From: Actinomyces lilanjuaniae
Lineage (GTDB): Bacteria > Actinomycetota > Actinomycetes > Actinomycetales > Actinomycetaceae
Direction: 5' to 3'
DNA length: 64,000 nt
NCBI RefSeq assembly: GCF_003606385.1
Contig: NZ_CP032514.1
Location: 2,852,001-2,916,000 of the forward strand
Shown: in pieces, positions 25,645-34,727 of the stretch
Position numbering within the stretch: position 1 is the first letter of the stretch
How the letters are laid out: each line of letters begins with the position of its first letter
The notes under the pieces: model-generated
The model's database searches: none
Told to the model about the DNA's origin: nothing
What the model saw: only the letters and a program-made list of their open reading frames with translations
Position numbers and translations under genes: made by a program

Positions 25645-26685
25645 ATGAGTCCCGCACCGTCCTCACCCTCGTCTGCCTCCGGCCCCCTCGCCGAGAGCCT
25701 CACACCTGACATCCTGGGAGACCCGTGGGTGGCCCGGCACCTCCCCGTGCGGGAGTCACCCCGGAAGGCGCCCGGCGCCCACCACGCCGTCCTGGTCCAT
25801 CAGCACCAGGCCGGGCGGGCAGGCGTGCCACGACACGCCAAGGCCGTGCTCTACATCCACGGCCACAGCGACTACTTCTTCCAGACCCACCTAGCCCAGG
25901 CCTACCTGGAGACGGGCTACGAGTTCTACGCCCTCGAGCTGCGCTCCTGCGCCCGGGCCGGGATCGGGCACCCACGCCCCCACAGCGTGCGCGACCTCCG
26001 CGTCCACGACGAGGAGATCGCCAAGGCGCTGCACGTCATCCGCACCGAGCACGGGCACGCAACCGTGGTCCTCAACGGGCACTCCACCGGTGGCCTGCAG
26101 GCAGTCATCTGGGCGGCCGACCACCCGGCCACGGTGCAGGCAGTAGTCCTCAACTCACCCTGGCTGGACCTACAGGCCTCCGCGTTCATGCGCTCCTACG
26201 GAACCGCCTTCGTGGATCTCCTGTCCCGTCACGACCCCGACCGAGTCATCCCCGACCCCCGCAACCCGAGGCGGGGAGCCGGCGTCCCCGACGTCTACGT
26301 ACGCTCCCTGCACCAGCACTGGGAGGGTGAGTGGGACTGGGACCTGGCCCTCAAGCCGGCGGTGTCCCTCCCGGCGCGCGCCGGCTTCCTGACAGCGGTC
26401 CGCCGCCTGCACCGCGAGGTGCACCACGGCCTGGGCATCCAGGAGCCTGTCCTGCTGTGCTGCTCGACGACCACGGGGCCGGTATCACCGACGGTCCAGG
26501 AGGCCCAGCGCAGCGACGTGGTGCTGTCAGTGGAGCAGATGCTGGCACGCGCACCCCTCCTGGGACCGGACGTGACGGTCTGTCAGGTCCCCGAGGGGGT
26601 CCACGACCTGTCGCTGTCCCGGCCCGCCGCCCGAGCCCAGTACCTGGCCTCGGTCACCCAGTGGCTGCGGGCCCGGCTGGGCTGA
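25645..26685 (+). CDS. Alpha/beta hydrolase (lysophospholipase-like)
   Basis: About 346 residues. The strand-turn-helix AVLYIHGHSDYFFQTHLAQA (oxyanion region), nucleophile elbow NGHSTGG with catalytic Ser, and a late His in VPEGVHDLSLSRP are typical. DLLSRHDPD may hold the acid residue. No signal peptide, so cytoplasmic. Substrate unknown; such proteins are often labelled lysophospholipase or monoacylglycerol lipase. An in-frame TTG at 25633 is a less likely start. Confidence 0.82.
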   Translation: MSPAPSSPSSASGPLAESLTPDILGDPWVARHLPVRESPRKAPGAHHAVLVHQHQAGRAGVPRHAKAVLYIHGHSDYFFQTHLAQAYLETGYEFYALELRSCARAGIGHPRPHSVRDLRVHDEEIAKALHVIRTEHGHATVVLNGHSTGGLQAVIWAADHPATVQAVVLNSPWLDLQASAFMRSYGTAFVDLLSRHDPDRVIPDPRNPRRGAGVPDVYVRSLHQHWEGEWDWDLALKPAVSLPARAGFLTAVRRLHREVHHGLGIQEPVLLCCSTTTGPVSPTVQEAQRSDVVLSVEQMLARAPLLGPDVTVCQVPEGVHDLSLSRPAARAQYLASVTQWLRARLG

Positions 26686-26698
26686 GCGCCCGGCAGCC

Positions 26699-27364
26699 TC
26701 ACATCCAGGGCCGCAGCCGCACGGCCAGCTCGTCACTGACACGCTCGACCACCTGGAGCGTGTCAGTAAAGTCCTCCACGGACCCGTACCAGGGATCGGG
26801 CAGGTCTGGCACCGCCCCCGGAGCCGCCGCAGTGCCGGATACCGGCGACGCACCCGGCTGAGGCGACACCTCAGGATCCAGCGCCCGGTACATCACTACA
26901 CGGGAGGGGTCAGCGCCCAGGCGCTCACCCCGGCGCCGCAGCTCACGCCAGTGGTGGGCGGTCATGGCCAGGAGAAGGTCGTTACCCAGGATCTCAGCGT
27001 CGCTGATGCGGTGGGCACGGTGGCCCGCAATGGCCTCAGAGGCCGTCGGGCTGGTGTAGCCCGCCTCAGCCAGCACGCGCCGCGCCCGGGGGTCAATGGG
27101 ACTGCCCTCCTCCTCGTCGGAGGTGCCTGCCGACCAGACCACGACGCTGGTCCCGGCCACGGGCACCCGCCGCGAGACAGCGTGCTGAGCGCGCCTGGCT
27201 GCGCCACCTGGCCCCCTGTCCACCCCTACGGCAGCAAGGCGGTCGCACAGCACCACCCTCGCCATGGCGGAGCGGCAGATGTTGCCGGTGCAGACCAGCA
27301 TGACCTGGTACAGGCCGTCAGTCTGGGGCGGCGGCAGGGCGACAGGGGCGCTCGAGACAGTCAT
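26699..27364 (-). CDS. Low-molecular-weight protein-tyrosine phosphatase
   Basis: 221 residues. The P-loop CTGNICRS (C-x5-R-S) follows a short N-terminus, and the general-acid loop DLPDPWYG is near the C-terminus, both in LMW-PTP order. Two inserts make it longer than the usual ~155 residues: a basic Gly/Arg stretch after the first helix and a Pro/Ala/Gly stretch before the acid loop. Removes phosphate from Tyr, often opposite a capsule or exopolysaccharide kinase, but no such kinase is nearby. The start at 27364 is chosen over an upstream basic extension. Confidence 0.88.
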   Translation of the reverse strand: MTVSSAPVALPPPQTDGLYQVMLVCTGNICRSAMARVVLCDRLAAVGVDRGPGGAARRAQHAVSRRVPVAGTSVVVWSAGTSDEEEGSPIDPRARRVLAEAGYTSPTASEAIAGHRAHRISDAEILGNDLLLAMTAHHWRELRRRGERLGADPSRVVMYRALDPEVSPQPGASPVSGTAAAPGAVPDLPDPWYGSVEDFTDTLQVVERVSDELAVRLRPWM

Positions 27365-27484
27365 GGCTCCATTGTCTCCCGGGGCTGTCTCCCGGGCCTT
27401 GTCGGCCTTGTCCTGTACCCGCCGTCCGCCTGGGCGTAGGTGAACCAGCATGGCGATGCACAGCGTGTCTGACCCTGCACGTCC

Positions 27485-28858
27485 TCACTGCGCCCAGAAC
27501 CCCTCCACGTCTACGACCCCGCCGCTGGCCTCGAAGTCCGCCTGGACCGCCTCACGCAGGCCGGCGTCGCACAGCCAGTCCAGGGACACCGCAGCCAGCC
27601 CGTAGGCTCCGTCCACCACGGCCGTGTCTGCCGCGGGAGAAGCAGCGGCCTGCGCCATCTCGCGGGTGTGAAGCGCGACGTCAGGACCCTCGGTCACCTT
27701 GACAAGCGGGTGGATCCCCGGCACGCGCTGGGAGACGTTGCCAAAGTCCGTCCCGGCGGCGATCGTCTCGCTGAGCACGCCAGCAGGCAGAGGGTCGCGG
27801 CCCCGCTCCCGCTGGGAGCGCACCCACGACTCCAGGAGCGGGGCGTTATCGCGCACCGGCATCTCGTTGGTGAACGAGTCTGTACGGATCTCCACACCCG
27901 TACCGGTCATGAGCGCCGCCCCGTACAGCACCTCCTCCACCCGGGCAACGACCTCCTTGAGGGTCTCGGGATACTTCGAGCGCACCATGACAGCCAGCTC
28001 AGCGCGCTCCGGGATGACGTTGGCGACCTCTCCGCCGTCCACTACCACGGCGTGGAGGCGGTCCATGGGCAGCAGGTGCTGGCGCAGCAGGCCGAACCCG
28101 GTGAGGGCCAGGGTGGCAGCGTCCAGCGCGTTACGCCCCATGAACGGCTGGGAGGAGGCGTGGGCGGGTACGCCGCGGAACACCACGCTCAGGCGCCGCA
28201 CCCCCAGCCAGGTCTGGTGCGTGACGTCAGCGGCGTAGGAGTGGGTCTGGACAGCCGCATCGACGCCGTCCAGCATGCCCCGGGTGGCCAGGATCTCCTT
28301 GGCTGTCGAGTTCTCCTCAGCCGGGGTGGTCTGCAGCACGACGCGTCCAGGCAGCGGAGCCGCCTCCCCACCGCCCTCCTGGGCTATTCGGTCTACGGCC
28401 GCCAGCGCCAGGAAGGCACCCACCGAGCTGGCGCACATGACGTTGTGACCGCAGCCGTGGCCGATACCGGGAAGGGCGTCGTACTCGCACAGGATCGCGA
28501 TGGTCGGGGCAGACTCACCCGTCCGCCCCACCTGCGCCCTCAGGGCTGTGTCCATGCCGTAGACGCCGACCTGGGGCTCCAGGTCGTGGCGACGCAGGAG
28601 GTCGGCCACAGCAGCAACAGCGTGGTACTCCTGGTAGCCGGTCTCAGGATGTTCGTGGATGTCGTGGGACAGCGCAACCAGCTCCGGGCCGAGCACCTCC
28701 ACGGTCTGCCTCAGCCGCCGTCTCAGGGCCGACGGGGCACCGACGCCCTCCGCGAGGCAGGCGGCAGACCCCGCTGCGGCCTGGCGCTCGGCTGTCTCCT
28801 GGGCCATACGCGTCTGAACAGATCGTGAGGGAACGGTGGGGACAGAGAGGTCACGCAT
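27485..28858 (-). CDS. M20-family amidohydrolase/peptidase
   Basis: 457 residues. Metal-site motifs: HDIHEHPETGYQEYHAV, EYDALPGIGHGCGHN (the Cys/His pair of the aminoacylase-amidohydrolase branch) and TTPAEENS. The dimerisation domain begins around VFRGVPAHASSQPFMGRNAL. It resembles AbgA/AbgB-type p-aminobenzoyl-glutamate hydrolases and N-acyl-amino-acid amidohydrolases. The start at ATG 28858 is preferred over 28906. Substrate unknown. Confidence 0.87.
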   Translation of the reverse strand: MRDLSVPTVPSRSVQTRMAQETAERQAAAGSAACLAEGVGAPSALRRRLRQTVEVLGPELVALSHDIHEHPETGYQEYHAVAAVADLLRRHDLEPQVGVYGMDTALRAQVGRTGESAPTIAILCEYDALPGIGHGCGHNVMCASSVGAFLALAAVDRIAQEGGGEAAPLPGRVVLQTTPAEENSTAKEILATRGMLDGVDAAVQTHSYAADVTHQTWLGVRRLSVVFRGVPAHASSQPFMGRNALDAATLALTGFGLLRQHLLPMDRLHAVVVDGGEVANVIPERAELAVMVRSKYPETLKEVVARVEEVLYGAALMTGTGVEIRTDSFTNEMPVRDNAPLLESWVRSQRERGRDPLPAGVLSETIAAGTDFGNVSQRVPGIHPLVKVTEGPDVALHTREMAQAAASPAADTAVVDGAYGLAAVSLDWLCDAGLREAVQADFEASGGVVDVEGFWAQ

Positions 28859-28987
28859 ACCCCTATGATGCCGGATACGGAGGTTTTGCGGGGGGCGTAA
28901 CGGCAACCCTCTCCCGCACGGCGCCTCGTCCCGTAAGGCGCTGCCGGCGGACGCGACGGACGCACGGTCCCACCCGCACAGGGGTCG

Positions 28988-29863
28988 TCACTCCTCAGGC
29001 AGAAGGATGGAGGCGCCCAGGGCGAAGGGGAATCCGGGCTTGAGCAGGCACTGCACAGCGGGCTGGGCCATCTCCAGCACCTTGTCCGCGTCAAGCCCCT
29101 CCTCCCCTCCGCCACCTCCCCGGCCTGCCTGCCCAAGGTCGGCCACAAGGTCGGCGTAGGGGACGGTCAGGTCCAGCAGCGTCATCTCCCCGAGCGAGTC
29201 GCCTTCTCCCACGCCCCTCCCTCCATGTCCAGCAAGGTGCCCAGGTGGAAGGTCATCACCGCGTGGTCGTCAGCCTCAGCGGGAACGGACAGCAGGTGGT
29301 GCGGCTCGGGGTCCCGGGAGCACGCAGGGCGAAGACCAGGATCCCGCCGTCACGGGCGGCCCGCAGCATGCAGCGACCAACATGGATGCCAAAGCCCACC
29401 AGGTCAAAGTCACCCTCCATGGCCTGCTCGACGCTCAGCGGCTCCCGAGGGCCACCGGCATGCCCGAGCCAGGGTTGTTGACGGCACGGCGGCCCGAGGG
29501 AGAGGCCGCCCTGAGGTGCAGGAGCCGCCCGCCGTGTGTCAGGGTACCGGTCTCCACATGCTCGACCCAGCCCGGCGGGGTCGAGGCCGGGCCGGGCTCC
29601 GTCTCCACCAGCCCCAGACCCAGGACACCAGCCAGGTCGGTACCGTCCACGGGGCGGTGCCAGCTGATGGTGGCGTCGTCGTGCCAGACAGGGAGGACCC
29701 CGTTAAAGGGAACACCAAAACGAACATGCTCGGCGGACGGGTCCTGCGGGCGGGGCGCAGGGTCGGCACCCGGCCTGGACGCGTCGGCGGGCCGGGCGGG
29801 ACCGTCGACGGCGCGGGAGGCGTCGACGTGCCTTCCTCGGGAACCCGCTGGGAACTCACTCAT
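28988..29863 (-). pseudogene. Unknown gene split over four reading-frame pieces
   Basis: From ATG 29863 a 142-residue frame (SEFPAGSRG start, with FGVPFNGVLPVWHDDATISW) stops at 29435. The protein continues in the next frame (EPLSVEQAMEGDFDLVGFGI, ARDGGILVFALRAPG), then in a third (DPEPHHLLSVPAEADDHAVM), then in a fourth (GEGDSLGEMTLLDLTVPYAD to ILLPEE, stop 28988). All three joins need one added base and lie in G/C runs. Rejoined it would be about 290 residues. I recognise no family. Confidence 0.6.
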
Positions 29864-29901
29864 ACCCCCAGGCTAGTGCCCCCCGACAGGTTTCTCAGGC
29901 C

Positions 29902-31449
29902 CTACCTTCCTTCCCGCACCGGTTCCCCCTCACGCACACGCAGCCGCTCCGTCTTGCGCGCCCGCTCCCACTCGTGGCAGGGCCGCGCGGACATGGCCAG
30001 CAGCGCCAGGACGCTCAAGGACGCCGACACCACCACTCCCCACCCGGCCTGGCGCTCACCCACGGCCGATACCTGAGTCATGGTGTTGATGATGTGGAGG
30101 GTCAAGAACACCATGAGTGCGATCCGCCCACGCGGGTGTCCGAACCAGGCCGCCACCCCCAGGCCTGCGATAGCTGCCATAAGAATAACCGTGACCGTGA
30201 CGGCGACCGTCAGCACGGCCCCTCGTTCGTCGGCCACACCTGCCCCTTCCAGGCCGTCAGCCAGCGTCCCCACGACACCTGAGGTGACCAGCCTGAGCAC
30301 GTTGACCACTGTCACCAGGACCAGCAGGACCACGGCGACCACCAGCTCAGGGGGTCTTCTCCTGCGCACCTGGGCCTCGGCCTGCCGGGCCTCAGCCAGC
30401 TCGCTGCTGCCACGCAGCCCCGGTACCACCTCGTTGAGGTCGAGGACGTAGAGGTCACCGTCGGTGACGACCCGGTCCCCACCACCGTTCTTGTCATGGT
30501 AGGCGGTGAAGAAGTCCGGCCACACCGACAGCTCAGCCGCCTGGTTGGCCCACAGCACGTCGTCGACGACGTAGTTGCGCTCGACGTCGATATTGGCGTC
30601 GATCTTGTGGGTCACCTGGAGGGTGAGGGTGGACAGCCCCACGGAGCGGTCGTAGGTGGCCGCCGCCAGCCACTCCACGCGGCGCCCACCGGGCATGACC
30701 CATCCGCTGGGGGCGTGCCAGAAGCGGATGTGGTGGCGCTGGGCAGGGTTGCCCTCGACCTCCTTCTGGTAGGCAAAGTCCTGCTTGCGTCCGAAGAGCA
30801 GCAGGTCGGATACCGGGGCGGCAGGGTAGGAGCGGCGCAGCAGGGAGGAGACGACAATGTTCCACGAGGTGCGCAGGGATATGGGGTCGGCTCGTACCCA
30901 CCCAGCCGTTGTCATGGCCTCGTGGATGTCCTCCTCGTGGCCCTGGACGGCAAGGTTGACCGGGTCGCCCAGCAGGCCGTCGGCGGTGCGGGTCCGCCCG
31001 ATGAAGTACTCGGGGACGTAGAGCCAGGTGAGCACCTGGTGCAGGCGCGGCAGGGCGAGGTAGGCCAGCACCACCCAGAAGAGGACGACGTTGAGGGCCG
31101 CCCATGGCTCCAAGTGCCAGCCAGAGCCGAGCAGGAGCCAGGCAAGCCACAGGGCAGCCAAGGCAGCGGCAGCGAAGAAGAGCGCGTCCAGGACGTCATC
31201 AAGTCCCCACCTTCGGGCCTCCGTGGCTGAGAGCTTGGCCGAGCCTGCCGGGTAGACCGGTGCCGAGGCGGGACGGGGGCGCACGGCAACCGCTGGCGTC
31301 GAGTCAGCTGGCACGACAGTCGCCGAGGCGGCCGACCCTACCGGTGCTGGCGCCTCTGCCGCTGCCTGCGCTCCCGCACACGCGGCGCTAGTCGCCGCTG
31401 ACTCGGCACCATCACCGTGGCGGCCGAGGGGCGAGGGAGTTTCTGTCAC
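29902..31449 (-). CDS. Multi-pass membrane protein with LssY-like domain
   Basis: 515 residues from GTG 31449. The Ala/Pro-rich N-terminus (~70 residues) is followed by two membrane helices. Then comes a soluble ~230-residue LssY C-terminal-type domain: YVPEYFIGRTRTADGLLGDP, EEDIHEAMTTAGWVRADPIS, FGRKQDFAYQKEVEGNP and THKIDANIDVERNYVVDDVL. Four further helices follow and the protein ends in a basic tail. LssY-domain proteins are linked to membrane phospholipid handling, but the role here is unknown. Monocistronic. Confidence 0.78.
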   Translation of the reverse strand: MTETPSPLGRHGDGAESAATSAACAGAQAAAEAPAPVGSAASATVVPADSTPAVAVRPRPASAPVYPAGSAKLSATEARRWGLDDVLDALFFAAAALAALWLAWLLLGSGWHLEPWAALNVVLFWVVLAYLALPRLHQVLTWLYVPEYFIGRTRTADGLLGDPVNLAVQGHEEDIHEAMTTAGWVRADPISLRTSWNIVVSSLLRRSYPAAPVSDLLLFGRKQDFAYQKEVEGNPAQRHHIRFWHAPSGWVMPGGRRVEWLAAATYDRSVGLSTLTLQVTHKIDANIDVERNYVVDDVLWANQAAELSVWPDFFTAYHDKNGGGDRVVTDGDLYVLDLNEVVPGLRGSSELAEARQAEAQVRRRRPPELVVAVVLLVLVTVVNVLRLVTSGVVGTLADGLEGAGVADERGAVLTVAVTVTVILMAAIAGLGVAAWFGHPRGRIALMVFLTLHIINTMTQVSAVGERQAGWGVVVSASLSVLALLAMSARPCHEWERARKTERLRVREGEPVREGR

Positions 31450-31613
31450 ACCTGCACGATAGTGGGCGACCTGCCTGGCTGGCACGTGTCACCCGGTCTC
31501 TTTCCAGTCCCCGACCTGAAGGGCGGCCGACGGTCACGCAGTGCAGCCCGGTACAGGCCTGGCAGCAGGCCCCGACGGAGGAGTCTCCACCACAGGCCTG
31601 CGGCCAGGAGCTG

Positions 31614-32295
31614 CTACACGGAGCGCTGCGTCGGACTGCCAGCAAGGAGGACCTGCAGGACCCGCGGCGCGGTGAAGCGGCGCGGGTGTGTCCCGGGACT
31701 GACAAGCTGGAGGAGCCCGAGGTCAACCAGCTGTCCCACCAGGGTGTTGGCCCGTCCATAGGACAGCCCAAACTCGGCCTGCACCGTGCGGACAGTGAAG
31801 GAGGGGTTGGCCACTGCCAGTCCCACCAGGTCGACAGCATGAGCCGAGCTCAGGGAGGAGGCCCGGACCTCCTCCACCAGGTCCTCCTGGACCCTGGCCA
31901 GCGCCAGCATCTGCTCACGGGTGGCAGTAGCCGCCGCAGCCAGGCCCTGCGCGAAGAAGGTGAGAAAGGCGTCCCGGTCGCCGCGTGCGCTCACCCCCAG
32001 CAGGGCGTCGTAGTACTGGGCACGACGGGCCTCGAACCACGGCGAGACAGTGAGCGTGGGCTCACTGAGGACCCCGACAGACAGCAGGGACGCGACGATG
32101 AGGCAGCATCCAAGGCTGCCAGCGCGGCCCTCGCCTGGGCGACAGCCCGGTGGGTGGCGCCTGCCAGGACCGGCTCCGCAGGGCCAAGGGGGGTCGGGAC
32201 AAAGGCCTTGTGAGCCCAGGCCCCAGGACCGGGTCCGAGCCGGAGATGTCCACCAGCTCCCCCATCAGCTCGTTCTGGAACATCAGTAGGTCCAC
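31614..32295 (-). pseudogene. Fic-family gene remnant with deleted catalytic core
   Basis: ATG 32295 opens a Fic_N-like start (ELMGELVDISGSDPVLGPG), then shifts frame into AHKAFVPTPLGPAEPVLAGA and THRAVAQARAALAALDAA. The sequence then jumps directly to the end of the Fic domain (LIVASLLSVGVLSEPTLTVS, PWFEARRAQYYDALLGVSAR) and the C-terminal winged helix (VRTVQAEFGLSYGRANTLVG), ending at 31614. About 200 residues, including the HPFxxGNGR active-site loop, are missing. An ORF from 31994 covers only the C-terminal part. Fic proteins AMPylate targets; this one cannot. Confidence 0.75.
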
Positions 32296-32600
32296 GATGT
32301 CAGTCCAGGGCTACTTGTGTGACATCCGGGCCGACGGCTTTGCACACAACAGCCGCACGTCGTCCGCACGACCGGTCCCGGAGGATACCGCTCCGACGAA
32401 AACGGGCACGGCGACGGGCACGGAAAAGGGGCCAGAGGTGGTCGAGCCACCCAGGCCCCTCGCGCCCAGCCCCTGTTTGATGACACTCTGTGTTATCCTA
32501 CATGTGACATAGCATGCTCGGACCTGACCGCCACAACGGCAGCATCAGGAGCCGGAGATCGGGGGCCGGAGTAGGTGTCACAGAGCGCAAGGGGTGCCAC
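32296..32600 (+). promoter_or_regulatory. Intergenic region upstream of the nrf operon
   Basis: 305 bases without a gene. TGTGACAT occurs twice (32318-32325 and 32503-32510). An A+T-richer patch at 32474-32515, with TTGATG and several TAT/CAT hexamers, is the likely nrfH promoter zone, but I cannot fix the -10. Anaerobic or nitrite control is expected from the operon's function; no clear FNR box was seen. Confidence 0.35.
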
Positions 32601-33098
32601 ATGATGCGTCGCATCAGGTCAGTGTGGCGCACCCTCACCGGCGCCTTCACCGGCTGGACCAGGATCGCCCTGGCGGCGATGCTGGGGGTTTTCCTGGGCC
32701 TGGCCGGCTTCACGGTCCAGTACTCCGGGGTGACAGGCTACCTGGGCGACAACCCGGAGAACTGCGCCAACTGCCACGCCATGGACGAGCAGTACGAGGC
32801 GTGGCAGAGGGGCAGCCACCACGACGTGGCCACCTGCCACTCATGCCACACCCCGCACGACAACCTGGCCTACACCTACATCAACGAGGCCGACAACGGT
32901 CTCTGGCACTCGCTGCGGTTCACGCTGGACAACTACCCGCAGAACATCCAGATCCGTGAGCACAACCGTAATATTACCGAGGCTGCCTGCCTCCACTGCC
33001 ATGGCGACTTCGTCGACCAGGCCACCAACAGTTCGGCCCACAAGGGTGAGACGGTGTCGTGCATCCGCTGCCACGACGGCGTCGGGCATGAGAGGTAA
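32601..33098 (+). CDS. nrfH: NrfH, membrane tetraheme cytochrome c, electron donor to NrfA
   Basis: 165 residues. One N-terminal membrane helix (IALAAMLGVFLGLAGFTV) anchors a small external domain with four CxxCH motifs: CANCH, CHSCH, CLHCH and CIRCH. This is the NapC/NirT-type NrfH pattern. It takes electrons from menaquinol and passes them to NrfA. The start at 32601 has AAGGGG seven bases upstream. First gene of the nitrite-ammonification and cytochrome-maturation operon. Confidence 0.95.
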   Translation: MMRRIRSVWRTLTGAFTGWTRIALAAMLGVFLGLAGFTVQYSGVTGYLGDNPENCANCHAMDEQYEAWQRGSHHDVATCHSCHTPHDNLAYTYINEADNGLWHSLRFTLDNYPQNIQIREHNRNITEAACLHCHGDFVDQATNSSAHKGETVSCIRCHDGVGHER

Positions 33099-33104
33099 CG
33101 CGAG

Positions 33105-34709
33105 ATGAGCACCGAGAAGGACGACACCACGGGCGCCGGGCATGACACCGGCAGGGACGATAGCGGCAGGGACGACGCCGCGACGAGCGGGGACGAGAAC
33201 GACACCACGTCCGCCACAGAGTCGACTGCGCAGGCCGCTGCCGAGGACTCCGGAAAAGGCACCGGGAAGACCGGGAAGAAGAGCACCCGCCGCTCGCGGT
33301 CACGGTGGATACCGGTCGTGGTCCTCGTCAGCGTCGCCGTGTCCACGGCGGCCCTGACCTGGCTGCTGACGACGATCTTCTCCCACAGGCAGGAGTCGGC
33401 GGCCTCCTTCACCGAGGTGGTCGAGCTGACCGACACCTCCTACGACCCGGCGGTGTGGGGGGAGAACTTCCCCATCCAGTACGAGCAGTACCGCCAGACC
33501 GTCGAGGACACCGACGGTGACTTCATTGAGGTCACCCCCACCGCTGAGGACCCCCGCGAGTACCACACGATCTCCCGGATCGAGTCCGAGCCCCGCGCCC
33601 AGAGGATGTGGCGCGGCTACGCCTTTGCCGTGGACTACACCGAGCCCCGCGGGCACGAGTGGGCTCTGCTGGACCAGATGTACACCGAGCGCACCGACGA
33701 GCGCTTCAACCAGCCTGGGGCCTGCCTGAACTGCCACGCCTCCACGCCCGAGATCTACGACGAGCTGGGCGACGGCGACCGTGAGGCCGGCTTCGAGGCC
33801 ATGAACGCAATGGACTACGAGGACGCGGTCGAGCACGCCTCCTCCTCCATCGCCTGCATCGACTGCCACGACCCGCAGACCATGGAGCTGACGATCACCC
33901 GTCCCGCCTTTGCCGAGGGGATCCGCGAGGCGAAGGCGGCCGAGGGCATTGAGGACTTTGACGTCAACCGTGACGCCACCAATCAGGAGATGCGCACCTA
34001 CGTGTGTGCGCAGTGCCACGTCGAGTACTACTTTGCCGGGGACGGCAAGACCCTGACCTTCCCGTGGGACAACGGCCTGACCGTCTACGACGCGATGGAC
34101 TACTACGACGACATCGGCTGGACCGACTTCACCCACGAGGAGAGCGGCGCCGAGGTGCTCAAGGCCCAGCACCCCGACTTCGAGACCTGGTCGCAGGGCA
34201 TCCACGCGGCCAACGGCGTCACCTGCGCCGACTGCCACATGGCCTACGGCCGGGAGGGAGCGGCAAAGGTCTCCAACCACCAGATCATGAGCCCGATGGC
34301 CAGCGAGGAGACTATCAACGCCTCCTGCCTGACCTGCCACCACTCCAGCGCCGAGGAGATGCGCCAGCGCGTGGACACCATCCAGACCACGTGGCAGAGC
34401 TCGCTCAACGTCAGCTTCACCGCCCTGGACGCGCTGATCACTGACATCACCACCGCGGTCGACAACGGCAGCGCCGACGAGGCCGACCTGGAGAAGGCCC
34501 GTGACTACCAGCGCAAGGCCCAGTTCGTCGTCGACTACTCGTTCTCCGAGAACGGTCGGGGCTTCCACGCCCCCGCCTACTCAGTCTCCATCCTCAACCA
34601 GGCGACCGACTGGGCCCGTTCCGGACAGCTGGTACTGCGCGGCATCGAGGTCGACAACGGGGTCGGGCCGGCGATCCCGGAGCAGCACATGCCCAGTGAC
34701 GACGACTGA
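33105..34709 (+). CDS. nrfA: NrfA, pentaheme nitrite reductase (ammonia-forming), CxxCH-type active-site heme
   Basis: 534 residues. An acidic, Thr/Asp-rich cytoplasmic N-terminus (~65) precedes an uncleaved-looking membrane helix (WIPVVVLVSVAVSTAALTWL). Five heme motifs follow at about residues 206, 250, 301, 373 and 407: CLNCH, CIDCH, CAQCH, CADCH, CLTCH. In classical NrfA the first is CxxCK, with Lys as the axial ligand; here it is CxxCH. GIHAANGVTCADCHM and FHAPAYS are NrfA-typical. Reduces nitrite to ammonium with six electrons outside the membrane. Confidence 0.94.
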   Translation: MSTEKDDTTGAGHDTGRDDSGRDDAATSGDENDTTSATESTAQAAAEDSGKGTGKTGKKSTRRSRSRWIPVVVLVSVAVSTAALTWLLTTIFSHRQESAASFTEVVELTDTSYDPAVWGENFPIQYEQYRQTVEDTDGDFIEVTPTAEDPREYHTISRIESEPRAQRMWRGYAFAVDYTEPRGHEWALLDQMYTERTDERFNQPGACLNCHASTPEIYDELGDGDREAGFEAMNAMDYEDAVEHASSSIACIDCHDPQTMELTITRPAFAEGIREAKAAEGIEDFDVNRDATNQEMRTYVCAQCHVEYYFAGDGKTLTFPWDNGLTVYDAMDYYDDIGWTDFTHEESGAEVLKAQHPDFETWSQGIHAANGVTCADCHMAYGREGAAKVSNHQIMSPMASEETINASCLTCHHSSAEEMRQRVDTIQTTWQSSLNVSFTALDALITDITTAVDNGSADEADLEKARDYQRKAQFVVDYSFSENGRGFHAPAYSVSILNQATDWARSGQLVLRGIEVDNGVGPAIPEQHMPSDDD

Positions 34710-34727
34710 CGGAGGGCGCAGGCAGGC

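Noticed and set aside
31614..31994. Separate 126-residue winged-helix gene
   Set aside because: Reading upstream in the same frame gives the end of a Fic domain, so it is the tail of a broken Fic gene.
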